NCBI RefSeq assembly: GCF_932294415.1 | Contig: NC_065544.1 | Location: 24,341,351-24,405,350, forward strand | DNA from: Quercus robur | Taxonomy: Eukaryota > Streptophyta > Magnoliopsida > Fagales > Fagaceae | Direction of reading: 5' to 3' | DNA: 64,000 nt | Shown here: in pieces, positions 1-11,500 of the stretch | Position numbering within the stretch: position 1 is the first letter of the stretch | Layout of the letters: each line of letters opens with the position of its first letter | The notes under the pieces: model-generated | What the model saw: only the letters and a program-made list of their open reading frames with translations | Database searches by the model: none | Told to the model about the DNA's origin: nothing | Translations under genes and position numbers: made by a program

Positions 1-1658
1 CTTCCTTGCTCTTGCGTGGTCTTTCATTATTATTGCAATAGCATTTGAGAAGCATGACAATCATTTGGCCATCATTCATGTCATCAGCGCTTTGCCTAAC
101 AACTTTGAACTGATAATGATTCAATGCACCTCACCACGTATAGATACAAACCTCGGAGAGTACACGCTCTACGTCGGTGATGATTACCAAAATGTTACAC
201 ATAAGTCATTACATTACAGTGAAGCTCTATGGGAAAGATGGTTTGCTTCCTAGCATGTATTTCAGCCCCGTAGAGATGTGAGCCATGGGACAGTCTATTG
301 GCTAGTAAAGCACAATGGATTCTTTCTTAGCTAGGATAATTCTAGTTGGGTGAGAAAAGAATCATGGCAAACTAAGACCGATTCTTGTATTGTTTTTTTA
401 TTTTATTTTATTTTATTTTATTTTTTTATACAGATTCTTGTATTGTTTTAAGATCATTGACAATGCACCAATTTGATTTTTTTTTTTTTTTCTTTTTGTT
501 TGCAAATGTTTAGGTGGTTATTATGTATCAAGGTTTTTTTTTTATATACAATATTTGGGATGGGAAGATTTGACTCATGGATATTCCGTTAGAAACACTT
601 GGAGGTACCAATTAAGCTACATGTAATGTAATTGACATTATAATCAAGTTTTAATAACACTTGGAATGAATTTGGTTGTTTTACCAGTCTTCTTTATTTT
701 TGGTCTAATATTTTCTCATACTATCTCATACCACAACTTGCTATTTGTATGACTATTTTCTTAAATTTGTAGAAAGATAGCATTGCTCTAAATTCAGTGA
801 CTTAGGCTCGTTCTTGGTCTCAAACTTCTCTAGGGTAACCTTCTCCCTTGTCATACTGTCTTGGAAACTGCACCTTTGTGAGGGAATCCAGGATCTTGTT
901 TAGGCTTTCTGGTCTCATGCCAAAACTAATTGAAATAATGAATTACATTCTTTCATGTTGATTAGGCATGGAGGCTTCCATTTGCGGAATGATAAACTCA
1001 TGCAATTCCCATCACATTTCATGCTACTATAGATCTCTTGATCACTTAATCTCAATTCTCATGCTACCCATGGAAGTACTTCAGTCAATAGCATTGCTTA
1101 CCCGTTGTTCAGTTGGTAATGATAGCTGGAAATGGTGCGCATGTTTATGCGCATATTTGCCTGAGTAACTTGGAAGGACAGCTAAGAAAATTGATTTGGA
1201 AGGAAAGCTAAGATAACATCTAGTCAAGGCATGGATTCTAGAACTCTCGAGAGTCAAGCGTGATTTTAAGTAAACCATCCAAAAAATTAAAAATTTAGAC
1301 GGGGATCCAGAGAACCCGTTGTAATAAGATATTAGCACTAAAATGAGAACATGTTCGGCTGCAATAACATTACTCTTGCTATATAATAAGAGCAATTCAA
1401 CATATACAGCTGGTACAACTACGCCCAAAAATTCTATAAAAAAAGCGTCACTGATGCGGAAAAATGGGATCAGTGAGTAATCTTTGACATATCATATAGT
1501 TTGATGTTTATCAAAAAACATAAGCTGTTCACATAGCAGCAATGCAAGGCACATCATCCAGCATGCATTTCTAGGGGTGTAAACTTGACAAAGATATCAA
1601 GTGAACATGGATTCTCATTCGTAAACCATTCAAGACAGACCCCCCAGGCTGGCACCTC
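1..1658. other. No recognisable gene, AT-rich
   Basis: I see no conserved coding segment on either strand. Open frames here are under about 120 codons and match no family I know. A short (ATTTT)n run near 399-425 is flanked by two copies of a short motif containing GATTCTTGTATTG. The left edge could hold the end of a gene starting outside the window, but nothing in the sequence proves it. Confidence 0.5.
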
Positions 1659-1709
1659 CTAAGTAGTACCAGCTACCAATTGCTGCACATCCCGTGAAGT
1701 GGCAAGCTC
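1659..1709 (-). other. Candidate 3'-terminal coding exon
   Basis: On the minus strand a good acceptor (TTATGTTGCAG) is followed by 16 codons, E-L-A-T-S-R-D-V-Q-Q-L-V-A-G-T-T, and a TAG stop. It looks like the last exon of a minus-strand gene whose 5' untranslated exon may be the candidate at 2906. I found no middle exon between them, so this may be a gene relic or chance. I do not recognise the peptide. Confidence 0.22.
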
Positions 1710-1740
1710 CTGCAACATAATACAATAATGCAGCAAGCTA

Positions 1741-1802
1741 TTGCAGATAGCCAGAAGATAAGCAAAGCACCATCTTGCAGATAGCCAGAAGATAAGCAAA
1801 GC
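1741..1802. repeat. 28-bp direct duplication
   Basis: Two perfect 28-bp copies (1741-1768 and 1775-1802) are separated by 6 bp. The unit contains GATAGCCAGAAGATAAGC. It looks like a local slippage or repair duplication in non-coding DNA. Confidence 0.85.
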
Positions 1803-2449
1803 CCTAAATAGAAACCAAAACCCAATCTTTACATATTAAACTAACCAATCCTTAAACCTCCAAAATAAGGTTTCCTCAGCTTAGGTTAATTTTTCAAAAT
1901 TATTTTACCTATGCTGGCCTGAACCCTGGAGGGCCTGGACTTTAAACAGGAAAGCCTGATTTAAGGTACCCAGAAATATATATTTCTAAAAAAACCAAAC
2001 TCCTCACTTAATAACATTAAAAAAGTATTTCAAAATGCCCAAGCTTTACCACAACAAGGCTATTTTTTGGTCTCTTAAAGGCCCATTTTATGCATTGTTG
2101 GATAGCTTTAAAAGGGAATAAAAAAAACCATGTTTGTGTACCATAATGACAACCCTGATGACACTAAAAAACACTATAAAAAGGACCATAGGCCTCCTAA
2201 CATCCAATAGTTAAAAGTGCAAGTGTGCAACTCACATCCAATTAAGAGTTACAGCTCAAACATGTATCTTACTATGGACTTTGTCCTCAACCAGCCCATG
2301 AAAAGTTAAAATCCTAATATTTCCAAAGACATTACAGCACCATAACTCAAGGGATCTGTCCACTTCCCTCTCTAGTTTGCTCAATAAACCCAAAGACAAT
2401 ACACATCCTCAAGGCAATTTCCCTATATTCACTCTCAAACTCAAAACAG

Positions 2450-2546
2450 GTTGTAGCTCAACTGGCAGCTGCTGGTGTTTCCTACAGAGCGATCCAAGGT
2501 TCAAATCCCCCTCCCCCAACAATCGAATTATCGAAAACAAAAACGA
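2450..2546 (+). mobile_element. tRNA-derived SINE with intact target duplication
   Basis: This is a short retroposon with RNA polymerase III internal promoter elements. The A-box-like TAGCTCAACTGGC is near 2453 and the B-box GGTTCAAATCC is near 2500, ending in an A-rich tail. A perfect 13-bp duplication (AAACTCAAAACAG) flanks it at 2437-2449 and 2547-2559, marking a precise insertion. A relative with the same box arrangement lies at 61537. It encodes no protein and needs LINE machinery to move. Confidence 0.8.
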
Positions 2547-2905
2547 AAACTCAAAACAGTCCAATTAATGAATTGGACCCAACCCTCTTGCCCATTCGCT
2601 ATGTTGTTCACATGCACATGCTCACCCATCCATTTATCAACACAACCATAACCTTCAATTTCACATTCCATAAACCCAAATTAACAAAACCCAGTTCCGT
2701 TAACAATTAAACGACCACAAAAATAATAATAATAAAATAAAAAAAATAAAAGTGAGATTTCCTTAACCCCGCAGTGGGGTTTTGGAAGAAACAAATTTTC
2801 CTCCTAATCGTACTCTTTATTTTATATATTCCTGATTTAAACTTATAACCTCAGCCCTTACATAAACCCCACCTTAGATTTGTACTAAAATTTGTTGGCA
2901 ATTAC

Positions 2906-3060
2906 CTCTAAATCCCTAGCTTCGCCGAAAGGGCGCGGTGGCGGTGAGGAGCTTCTCCAAAAATTTGATGCTAACCACGGAAACCGCTTGATTAGGGAGG
3001 GAAGACGAGAGCGGAGGAGTGGGCGAGTGTGGGAAGAAAAGCAGCAAAGTTACATGATGA
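2906..3060 (-). other. Candidate 5' untranslated exon
   Basis: On the minus strand a CT-rich, comparatively GC-rich stretch runs into a classical donor, GATTTAGAG then GTAATTG, preceded by GCTAGGG. This composition is typical of plant 5' UTR first exons. The only ATG nearby is followed at once by a stop, so it would be non-coding. Its upper border is a guess. It could pair with the terminal-exon candidate at 1659-1709. Confidence 0.28.
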
Positions 3061-3181
3061 CATGGACAAAATTAGGCTGCAAATATTAAATAGTTGCTAA
3101 CCCGATGCCCATGATAGTTCAACAAAAGTTATATATTTTCACTTTCCTTAGGTAAAATCACTTCAAAATAAATTAAAATTT

Positions 3182-4382
3182 AGAAATAATTACAGTAAAT
3201 CCACCTAGTAAACCCATCTGTGGTATGACCCATTTTCACTTTGCCTACTTGTGATTTAAAACTTTATACTTTGCCCACCTAAGGTTAATTCCATTAGCCT
3301 TCCGTAACCCGTATCTCTGTTTGCCATTAGAAAAACACATTTTTAGGCAAAAACAAATATAACAAGAATCAAAAAGCTAGGGTTTGAATTTTTTTGAAAG
3401 AGCTTGGATTATGGGGTTTGAATGTTGGCATGTTCATGGACTCAACTTGATATATGTGGCCAACACCTTAATTGCCGATACAATATTTCCATGTGCAAAA
3501 TGTTTGGAAACCATTGTAATCAAGAAAAGATACGATTCCCTAGAGAGGACGAAAATAACTTGGTACAAAATTATCTTGTAGATACATTGCATCCAAAGAG
3601 AAGAAGAACTCTTGAGTTCAAAGGCATGGGAAGTTGAATCAAAACAAGAAGAACATTCTCTTTCACTTTCCCAGCATTCATCTCCCTCACAATCTAATCA
3701 AGAATAAACCCCACTTAAGAAATCTGCTGATTCCATCTCAGGCTCAGATATTTTACATTCTATACAATCTCAAATATTTTACTATCTCTCTATGCAAACT
3801 CACTACTCTTTCATGATCACTCTCCCTCTCTTTGCTCAAATATTTTACATTTCTTCACGAAAATAAGATCAAAGCGACTACTCAAGCCTTTCCTGATGGG
3901 TCGATCTCTTTGCTCCAGACGAACCCAATGACGATCAAGCATGGCTCTGCAATCCAAGTCAAACTCACTTACTCCATGTTCGTTTCCCAAGAAAGCCAAA
4001 TGGAAAACGAAAATTATGAATCTAAAATAGGTTGTGGGAAGAAGGGATGAGTGAGACAGAGAGAGAAATCAAAGATTGACAGAGAGATGCGAGTGAGATA
4101 GAGAAATGATGAACGAAATGTGTTGGCCTGTCCATTTGACCTTGTTTTGATACACATCTTGTTTCTCTACAAAATCCCCCTCTTTCATCTTGTTTTTTTG
4201 AGTTTTTTTTGTTTTTAGAGGAGAGAGACAAAAAGGTGAAGATAAAATACATTTTTACCCCTGATTTTAACAGAGGTGGGTAACAGATTGGAGTTTAGGT
4301 GGGCAAAGTGTAAAGTTTTAAACCACGGATAGGCAAAGTGAAAAAGGGTCATACCACAGGTGGATTTACTGTAATTATCCCT
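3182..4382. mobile_element. TIR DNA transposon, long inverted ends (Mutator-like)
   Basis: About 120-130 bp at each end are imperfect inverted copies. Both ends read inward through AATTACAGTAAATCCACC, TGGTATGACCC, TTCACTTTGCC and CTTTGCCCACCT. Long TIRs suggest a non-autonomous Mutator-like element, but the AT-rich flanks make the target duplication ambiguous. No transposase is visible. The interior (about 3330-4250) is less AT-rich and has short open frames on both strands that I do not recognise. They could be captured host sequence. Confidence 0.7.
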
Positions 4383-4809
4383 AAAATTAAAATTCAAAAC
4401 TGTTAGAAATGGACCCAACTCATAAACTATGACCCATGGATCATTTACATAGGTGATAAGTGAGTTTAAACTTTAAATTTTCTCATTTAAATTTTAAATG
4501 GATAGTGGAGTAATTTAGACGTTTGTTTAGATACTATTTATTTTGTTGAAACTGAAAACTTATTGTTAAAAGTACTGTAAATAAATGTAAATGTTAGTTG
4601 AAACAGTATAGTGGGCCCATGAATAATACCAAAAAGTGCAGTAGGGCCCGTGAATAGTAGCAAAAATAAGTTGAAATCCTAGATTTAAGTTTTTTATTTA
4701 ATATTTTGATATTATTTCTAGATTTTCTACAAGATTTCTTCCTTTAATAACTCTTTTTTTTTTCTTTGAAAAAATCCCTCCTATAACAATTCAGTATGTG
4801 TGTAATAAG
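4383..4809. other. Inter-transposon spacer, no gene
   Basis: This is AT-rich sequence between two TIR elements. Around 4520-4690 there is GTTTGTTTAGATACTATTTA and two GTGAATAG/CATGAATAAT-type segments next to GGGCCC, which resemble decayed MITE ends. I cannot define an element. Confidence 0.4.
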
Positions 4810-6965
4810 GGGAAAATTATTAGGTACTCTCAGAGTACCATAAATACGTAGTCCTCCCTCTCACATGAATGGTGGGTTTCACCATAAATTTAATTAGTGG
4901 GACCCAGCATTCATATGTGTGGTAGGCATTTTGTGATTTTGGGTTGGACTGCCTCTTACTATGTTGGGCCCAAGTCTTCTGGATAAGGGAGTTGGGACCA
5001 GTCCAATTGCAGCTCACTTTGATCCGACTTGCGCACAAACTATGCCCTGTTTGCAGAAATTTTAGTCACATGCCTATGGCAAGCGGAGTTGCTACAGGAG
5101 AGTTATGGCAGATGAATGAAGTAAAACAATGATAAAAGAAACACAAAACTGTTAGGCAAAATAAGTAAGAGATCCTTAATTAAAACAGGGAAAAAGAACA
5201 CATTAAAGGTGAAATTGCAAAGATGAAAGAAGAAACAATAGCAATAAGTGGTAAAATCAAAGAAGGAAAAGATCAGTTTACCGTGTTTAGTTGTGTTATG
5301 GGACCAAGGCCAAGGAGGAAACCACTTCCCGAATGTGGGTAACCTCATAGGAGGATTCTACCGTAGAAATTATCCACATTGAGGGAACGGACCTGAATGG
5401 CTTGTGCCCAGGCAAGTTCTTTATACTCAATAGAGGGTAGGCTTTTAGAGGGAGAGAAGGGATTAGCCTATTGGTGCATGTCTGCCATTCTACACTCCCT
5501 ATTTCTTTTCTTTCTCTTTTCTCTCCGTTTTGTTACTTTGATTCTTTCCCACTCTTTTCTTTCTTTCTTAATGCTTGCTCATGTGGTGTTATGGTGATGG
5601 TGGTGCTGTGATTCTCTTTTAGAGGTTGCTCTTATTGTAGTCCTCTCACTGTGCACAGCAAGGACCCTTTATATATTGTCTGTCGTGACTGGTTTTTACC
5701 ATTTTAGCCTTTAACTATTTTTGTCTAGTTTAGGGTGTTCTTCCTGACCACCCACTAATTTGTCAGCTGTCCAGCCACCACCACTTACTTGTATTGACTG
5801 TGCCACTCCTCATTACCAAACAAAGACTATTTTGTTTGCTTGCACACCAGGCATTCTCTCTTGCTATCCCTCATAGCATGCACTTAGTGATTCCAACTCA
5901 TCCTTCCTTTTTTTGGGTGGCATGTCATCCCAATAGAACATCACCCCCAAAAGAATACGAGCGGGAACCCCAGAATAGGCTTTCCCTTCTCCCCACTGCT
6001 AACCATAACCTCTCTTACCCCTGACCCATGACCCAACACTCCTGTATCAGTTGGGTAAAAGTTGATAGTGCTTGGGCCTTACGCGTGCTCCACTTCCTGT
6101 GTACGCCAAAAGCTTGTCCGCTGCTCATGTATTTGCCATGGTTTAGAGGCTCATCTGTGCATTCTACTGCTCATCCTTGACCTCTTATGGCGTGAACTAT
6201 TTTCTGATTTTCCATTCTTTATTGGCTTGCTCCTTTCAAGGGCTAAGCCTTACTTGATTGTGGGTTATCCCCCTTTCAGTCCATTCTTTATTCCTTTCGT
6301 AATCTTGTTGTCATTCTTACCATACCACTCTGTTGTTTCTACTGTGATATTATTTGACTCATGCTTGCTAGGCTTCTTTTGGGCCCGCTGCCTGTTCTTC
6401 TCTCAATGACCCAATATGGTCATTGGATTTATACTCATGCTACTTTGGGCTTTTCTTGATCCATTACATTGCTTGTGGGCTCCTTTGTCCCATTTCTTTC
6501 TTCTTAGGCATCCTTGACCCATTTGCTTTCCTTGGGCATCCTTGGCCCATTTTCTAATTTTGCATTCTCATGGGTTTTTACTAACTCTTTTGGGCTTCAT
6601 TGGCCCAATTACATTATCTTTCATCCTTGGGACTCATGAGCTTTCCATCAACCCCTTACTTTCTTACTTCATTACTTCGGGCTTGCTATGGCCCATTCAA
6701 ACTTTTCTACATCACATAATGTCCATGGGTTTACTACTTCTCTCTCTGGGCTCCTTTAGGCCCATTTGCTCCCATTTATTTACTTTATGGCTTATAATTC
6801 ATTGTTGCTGTCATTCAGGCTTAATGTTTTTCTGTCAATCTACTAACTCTTCTCTACTCATATTGTTGGGCTTCTTCCTGCTACTGGGCTTCCAAAATGA
6901 GCATCAGGAATGTGAGATGAGAGAGTACTCATTTATGATACTCCGGGAGTACACAATAATTTCCC
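4810..6965. mobile_element. 2.2-kb TIR element with 8-9 bp target duplication
   Basis: The ends are inverted copies of about 40 bp. The left reads GGGAAAATTATT, GTACTCTCAGAGTACC and ATAAAT. The right, read on the other strand, gives GGGAAATTATTGTGTACTCC and ATAAAT. GTAATAAG flanks both sides (4802-4809 and 6966-6973, with a ninth matching G), so the insertion borders are well fixed. The length of the duplication fits hAT (8 bp) or Mutator (9 bp). There is no transposase. The interior is T-rich with many GGGC/GGCCC words (5900-6900), resembling LTR-retrotransposon sequence that may have inserted later. Confidence 0.75.
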
Positions 6966-7114
6966 GTAATAAGGAAATCACACTCACCTAAAAGATCAAA
7001 ATCTCTAATAACATTAACTACTTACTAGAACAAGTCTAGTTATATGCCCTTATAAAGCCATAGAAACATATGCAATCTATCTAACATGATCTTATATTGC
7101 TTAAACCTTTGCTC

Positions 7115-7155
<41 letters not shown>

Positions 7156-7760
7156 TAGGAGCTTTAGTTAAATATTCTACTGTAAACTTTTTTGATGTGA
7201 GGCATTCTTGGAAAAAGAAATAGAATTCTATTTATTTAGCCTTCCACCTCATCAAGACCTTGATAAAGTGTTAATCAAGTTCGAGTGTCATGTGTTAATG
7301 GTCTAAATACATTTATTTTCTTGTATTAAGTATGTGTGGGGGGCAAGGGTCAGGGTTCAAGTTTCCAGAAGGGAGTTTCACACACATATACACTTAAATT
7401 AGGTTAGAGTAGAAATTCTATCTTGTATATAAATAAATAAAAAATGTATCTATAGATAGTGCACTAATTATTATTTATATAAAATTGTTATTTTTATAAA
7501 TTTTATATAATAAAATATTTATTTAGAATAATTATTATAAAGAAAAAGAATTTATTTGAAATATAAATATCTTTCTCATACTTTGGCAACAATTGAAATA
7601 AAAACCATCAAAATGAAATAACAAATGCAATCCAGAATACAAACATTAATTATTCACTTAAATTTGAAAATTTTGTGAACTTTCTAAAGTAATATGTTCA
7701 TATTTTTATATATTAATGTTAAAAATTTACATTTTTGAACTCCTTTTAATATTATACATA
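6966..7760. other. AT-rich spacer with microsatellite and SINE-like remnant
   Basis: It contains an (AT)n run at about 7118-7152. Near 7320-7440 a segment with a B-box-like GGGTTCAAGTTTCC and an A-rich end resembles a 5'-truncated tRNA-derived SINE. No target duplication was found. No gene is visible. Confidence 0.4.
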
Positions 7761-8649
7761 GGGAAAAACTTAGATACAGTTACTTAGGTTCCTCTCTTAT
7801 ATTTTAAACACCAGTCTAATTAATAAATTCAGCAAACGGACGTTACCTTTCTCTATTTTCTTTCTTTTCTTTATGTTTTTCCTTCCTTACCTATGAGAAA
7901 ACCAAATCCATTCAACTCTCCGACTAACCCATCAAAAGTATAAATCTCAATAGATGAAATTTAACTTTATTTAAAACTACAATCCCTCAACAATCTCAAC
8001 TTCTCTTTGTTTCTTTCTTTTTTATTTTCCTCCATTCTCACGGGAACCAACCAAAATTCCAAACTAAATTTTCATTTGGAGATAAACTGGCCTGAGATGC
8101 AAGAAACTCAAAAGGAAAATCCCAAATTCATAAAAATCCAGAGAGATTGAAAGAGGTTAAGAGACCTTCAATGGTAACCAAATGACAAATATTTAAGGAG
8201 TGAGGAGCCAAACTTGCACTCAAAATTACCTATGCATGTATGATTTTTCTCGGAGAAAAAAGAAAAAGAAAGAAACAACAACTACAAGGAAAAAATTTTG
8301 AGAGAGAAAGTTGTAGAGGGAAAAAGTATGGATTGCTAGTAAGCCATAAAAAATGAGAGGATTTTGAAGAAAAAGAGAAGGCGAAAAAGGCTTAAGAATT
8401 ATTAAACTGAAGCCTTCTCAGATTTAGTGTCAAATAGGTCTGAATTGAAGAAGCTTTCTTAGATCTGTAACTTGAAGAATTTGTTTCCTTTCTCGCGGGC
8501 TAGAAAAAGAAGGAGAAAAAAAAACAAAAGGAGATGGGTCTTGTAAGTTGTAACATCTGTTTGCTGAGTTAACTAATTAGATAGGTGTCTAAAACATAAG
8601 AGGGGAACCTAAGTAATTGTAGCTAAGGAAATGTACCTAAGTTTTTCCC
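7761..8649. mobile_element. Non-autonomous Mutator-like element, 0.9 kb
   Basis: Both ends begin GGGAAAAACTTAG and are inverted copies over roughly 90 bp, sharing TTACTTAGGTTCC, CTCTTAT and CTAATTA. The flanks TTATACATA (7752-7760) and TTATATATA (8650-8658) match at 8 of 9 positions, the 9-bp target duplication expected of Mutator-like elements. The interior has no transposase and no gene I recognise. Confidence 0.75.
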
Positions 8650-9177
8650 TTATATATATATGTGTGTGTGTGTGTAATCAACACTTTTGTAACCTAAATT
8701 TATTCTATGTGTTCATTATTTAAAGGTGGTGCACCAGTTATTTATGAAAAATGAAAATTTATGGTCATTTTGATAAGAATTATATTAAAATACAACTAAT
8801 TTGCAATATAACATTCTACAAAAGCAAAATTAATAACACTCAATAAAAAAAAGGCGAAAACCACATTTTCATCCCTACATTTTCACGCAATTCTCGCTTT
8901 GGTCCCTATCTTTTACTCCCTATCCTTAAAAACATGTCTCGTTTTAGTCCTTTCCGTTAGTGCCCTAATGGCAAAGTCCTAGTTGGCAGACAAAAGTATT
9001 AAAATAATAATAATAATTTTATTTTGGCATTAAAAAATGCCACGTCAGCATCTAAATTAAAATTTTTAATTTATTAATTTTAACTAAATAAAAAAATAAA
9101 AAACAAAATGATCTAAAGAACACAAACCCGAAATTTAAAAAAAAAATAAAAAAAATAAAAAAAACACTTAGATCTGA

Positions 9178-9243
9178 AAATGCGGAGGCACCAAATCCAT
9201 GGATAAGAACAATGGGAAACCCTTCTCCTTGCACCACATAATG
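9178..9243 (-). pseudogene. Captured alpha/beta-hydrolase exon fragment
   Basis: The minus strand reads H-Y-V-V-Q-G-E-G-F-P-I-V-L-I-H-G-F-G-A-S-A-F, the strand-2 and oxyanion-hole (HGFG) region of plant chloroplast-type alpha/beta hydrolases related to pheophytinase. The similarity starts and stops abruptly, and no catalytic Ser, Asp or His regions follow. It is a gene scrap inside the Pack-MULE rather than a working enzyme. Family recognition is from memory. Confidence 0.7.
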
Positions 9244-9471
9244 TAAAGCCCACAGTTTTCATGACCAAAAGATAATAGAAACATGAACAGGATTGAAAAA
9301 CAAAAAATGGGTATGCAACAAAACAACCATTCTGACAAAGAAGTCTTAGAGACAATAAATCAAACACCTAAAATGCATAACAAAAAAAACAAAAAAAACA
9401 ATCTCATAGATCAAAACCCAGAAACCAAAAACGAATAAAAAGCATGTAGAAAAGTGATGTGGGGTGAAAGG

Positions 9472-9790
9472 ATAATTCTCGTCCATCCAATACTGGAGGT
9501 CTCTGATCTAGAGAGTGCAAACCTTGTCAGCACTAGTGGGCTGGGCTTGGGCTTGAGTCTGGTGGTGGAGGTGGTGCTATACCAGTGCCTGAAGGGCGCA
9601 CATTTAAGGTGGGGCTTGAACCACCGCACAGGGCTGGGCTTGTGGTGGCATCATCATGTAGGGTTGTTGTGGGTATGGGTGTGGGTGTGGGTATTGTGGA
9701 TTCCGGAGTGTTTTGTGGTGTGGGTTGTTGCTAGGTTGTGGGGGTGGTTTGGTGATGGTGGTGTGGTGGTGGGTCTGCCTCTCTCCAACT
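9472..9790 (-). pseudogene. Captured RBP45/RBP47-type RNA-binding protein fragment
   Basis: On the minus strand a Pro/Gln/His-rich stretch (N-P-Q-Y-P-H-P-H-P-Y-P-Q-Q-P-Y-M-M-M-P-P) is followed, after shifts of frame, by A-D-K-V-C-T-L-stop-I-R-D-L-Q-Y-W-M-D-E-N-Y. That is the start of RRM1 in plant polyadenylate-binding RBP45/47 proteins, which normally read TLWIGDLQYWMDENY. An in-frame TAG replaces the Trp codon. Only the first-exon portion is present. It was probably acquired by the Pack-MULE from a functional paralogue elsewhere in the genome. Confidence 0.75.
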
Positions 9791-10489
9791 CTCTCAACTC
9801 TCACTGTGTCTCACCCTTTCTTTTGCTTTGATTTCTGAATCTCAGCTCTATTGGGGTTTGATATTTTGTTGATTTTGTTAGGGTGTTCATGTGTTGTTCT
9901 ATAGGCTTAGATTCCTGTTAATAGTTCAGGAAAGATTGTTTTGAGCTTGGAATATTGATCTTGTTCTTATTTAATTCCTTGTTCATGTTTATTCTGATGT
10001 GGATTTTATGTTTAATTTTGTGATCTTATTTTTTGAGTTAATTGTGATTTTTGGTTTTCAATTTTGAGATCTTAAGTTTGGGTTGGTGTTCTTGTTCAAG
10101 ATACTTTTGGATCTTACTTCATGTGAATTTTGATTTTGATTTTTTTTTTTTTGTTAAGTTAAAATTAATAAATTAATTTTTTAAATTTAGATGCTGATGT
10201 GGCATTTTTTTAATGCCAAATAACATTTTTTTTATTTTAATGGCCACGTCAGCTTTTAGTGTACCAACAGTGCACTTCGTTTGCCACGTGTGCATTTTTC
10301 ATCTCTAATGTAACAACAAGAACAAAAACGAGACACGTTTTTCAAGATATGGAGTAAAAGCGGTGAAATTAAAAAATAGGGACCAAAGTGGGAATCACGT
10401 GGAAATGTAGGGACGAAAATGTGGTTTTTGCCTAAAAAATATACAACAAGATAATAATAATTGTACAATTTTTTTAAATAATTCGATAA

Positions 10490-10997
10490 TAGGAGTGTGC
10501 ATGACTCGGGTTAGGTTGGGTTGAGTTGAAGGGTTTTTTTTTTTTTTAATCCAACCCAAGTATGTCGGGTTGAAAATTTCCCAACTTGTCACATATTTAA
10601 AAATCCATCACATATATCGAGTTGGGTTAGTAGGTTGTGCTTAAAGGTTTCTTTCATTTTCTTTTAAATAATTGGACTTTCATCAACTATATAATTAATG
10701 TTTTAAATAATTTATTACAATTCATATACAAATTTCTACATTCTCAAAACACCAAAGTAAATCAAACCAAAAAAATATAATAATTAACATCAAAATATAT
10801 ATATATATATATATATAATAATTATATATGTGTGTGTGGGGTGAGTGGTGTCAAGTTAGGTTAAATGAGTTAAAAAACTATTAACTCAAATTTAATTTAA
10901 CCCGAAACTTAAATAAAATTTCAACCCAACATAACCCACTAAAACCAAGCCGAGGGATCAATTTTGCCAAGTTGGTGGATTTTTATCAAAACCCCTA
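10490..10997. mobile_element. Probable hAT-type MITE remnant
   Basis: It starts TAGGAGTGTGCATGACTCGG and ends, read in reverse, TAGGGGTTTTGATAAAAATC. GGGTTGGGTTGA-type subterminal repeats lie near both ends in opposite orientation. That layout is common in plant hAT-derived MITEs. The flanking 8-mers do not match, so the borders or the classification may be wrong. An (AT)n/(GT)n microsatellite lies inside at about 10795-10840. Confidence 0.4.
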
Positions 10998-11363
10998 GTA
11001 AGGAGTAAGTGCCAACCATTTTAGTGGAAATGATTAAAAATCTTTCAACTCAAAAAATAATAAATGATGCAAATTTTTGATAAAACTAAATAGCTTATGA
11101 CGTGCATTATACTTTTGAGTTGATTTCTCAAGTATTAAACTATCATACTTTCACCCAAAAAAAAAAAAAAAAAAAAAAAAAAGCCTCTTATCATACAAAA
11201 ACATTATTGCATCACTTTATTCTCTAGCCAGGTGCCTCATCCTCATCCCCTCATCAATTTCTATGAACTGAAACACTGGTCCCACACGGCATTTCATACT
11301 ATCTCAACAATTAGCGAACTCCCAAATAAGGAAAAGATACTAACAATTCCGACCCATTCCGAT
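10998..11363. other. Upstream intergenic DNA of the DUF7870 gene
   Basis: This is AT-rich sequence with a long poly(A) run at about 11159-11182. No gene or element is recognised. It probably includes distal promoter sequence of the gene at 11831. Confidence 0.4.
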
Positions 11364-11500
11364 CATATATATCACTCTTAGATCTCCTTTTCTCTCAACC
11401 CCATCAAAATAGTAACACACACACACATATATCTTCCTCTCTTTCCATGAATCTCTTTCTCAATTCTCATTAATATCTCTCTCTTTCATATTGATGATTT
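11364..11500 (+). promoter_or_regulatory. Likely core promoter region of the DUF7870 gene
   Basis: Two TATA-like motifs (CATATATATC at 11364-11373 and CATATATC at 11426-11433) precede a CT-rich, Y-patch-like tract that continues to the coding start, as is common in plant promoters and leaders. Which TATA is used, and the transcription start, cannot be decided from sequence. The leader would be about 330-440 nt. Confidence 0.35.

Larger units (their letters stand above)
8853..10432. mobile_element. Pack-MULE carrying host gene fragments
   Basis: The left (about 8853-9087) and right (about 10160-10432) ends are imperfect inverted copies of 235-270 bp. They begin GGCGAAAACCACATTTTC and GGCAAAAACCACATTTTC and share TTTGGTCCCTAT, GTCTCGTTTT and GGCATTAAAAAATGCCAC. 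The flanking 9-mers TAAAAAAAA and TAAAAAATA match at 8 of 9 positions. No transposase is present. The interior holds pieces of two cellular genes (see 9178-9243 and 9472-9790), both on the minus strand, which is the defining property of Pack-MULEs. The 9840-10150 interval reads like a T-rich plant leader or intron on the plus strand and may be another captured piece. Confidence 0.85.

Noticed and set aside
2450..2546. A tRNA gene, because of good A and B boxes
   Set aside because: It lacks a foldable acceptor and anticodon arm, has an A-rich tail and a 13-bp target duplication. This is a SINE.
9454..9831. Plus-strand Trp/Val-rich frame of 125 codons
   Set aside because: It is the antisense of the Pro/His-rich captured RBP45/47 fragment and has no independent support.
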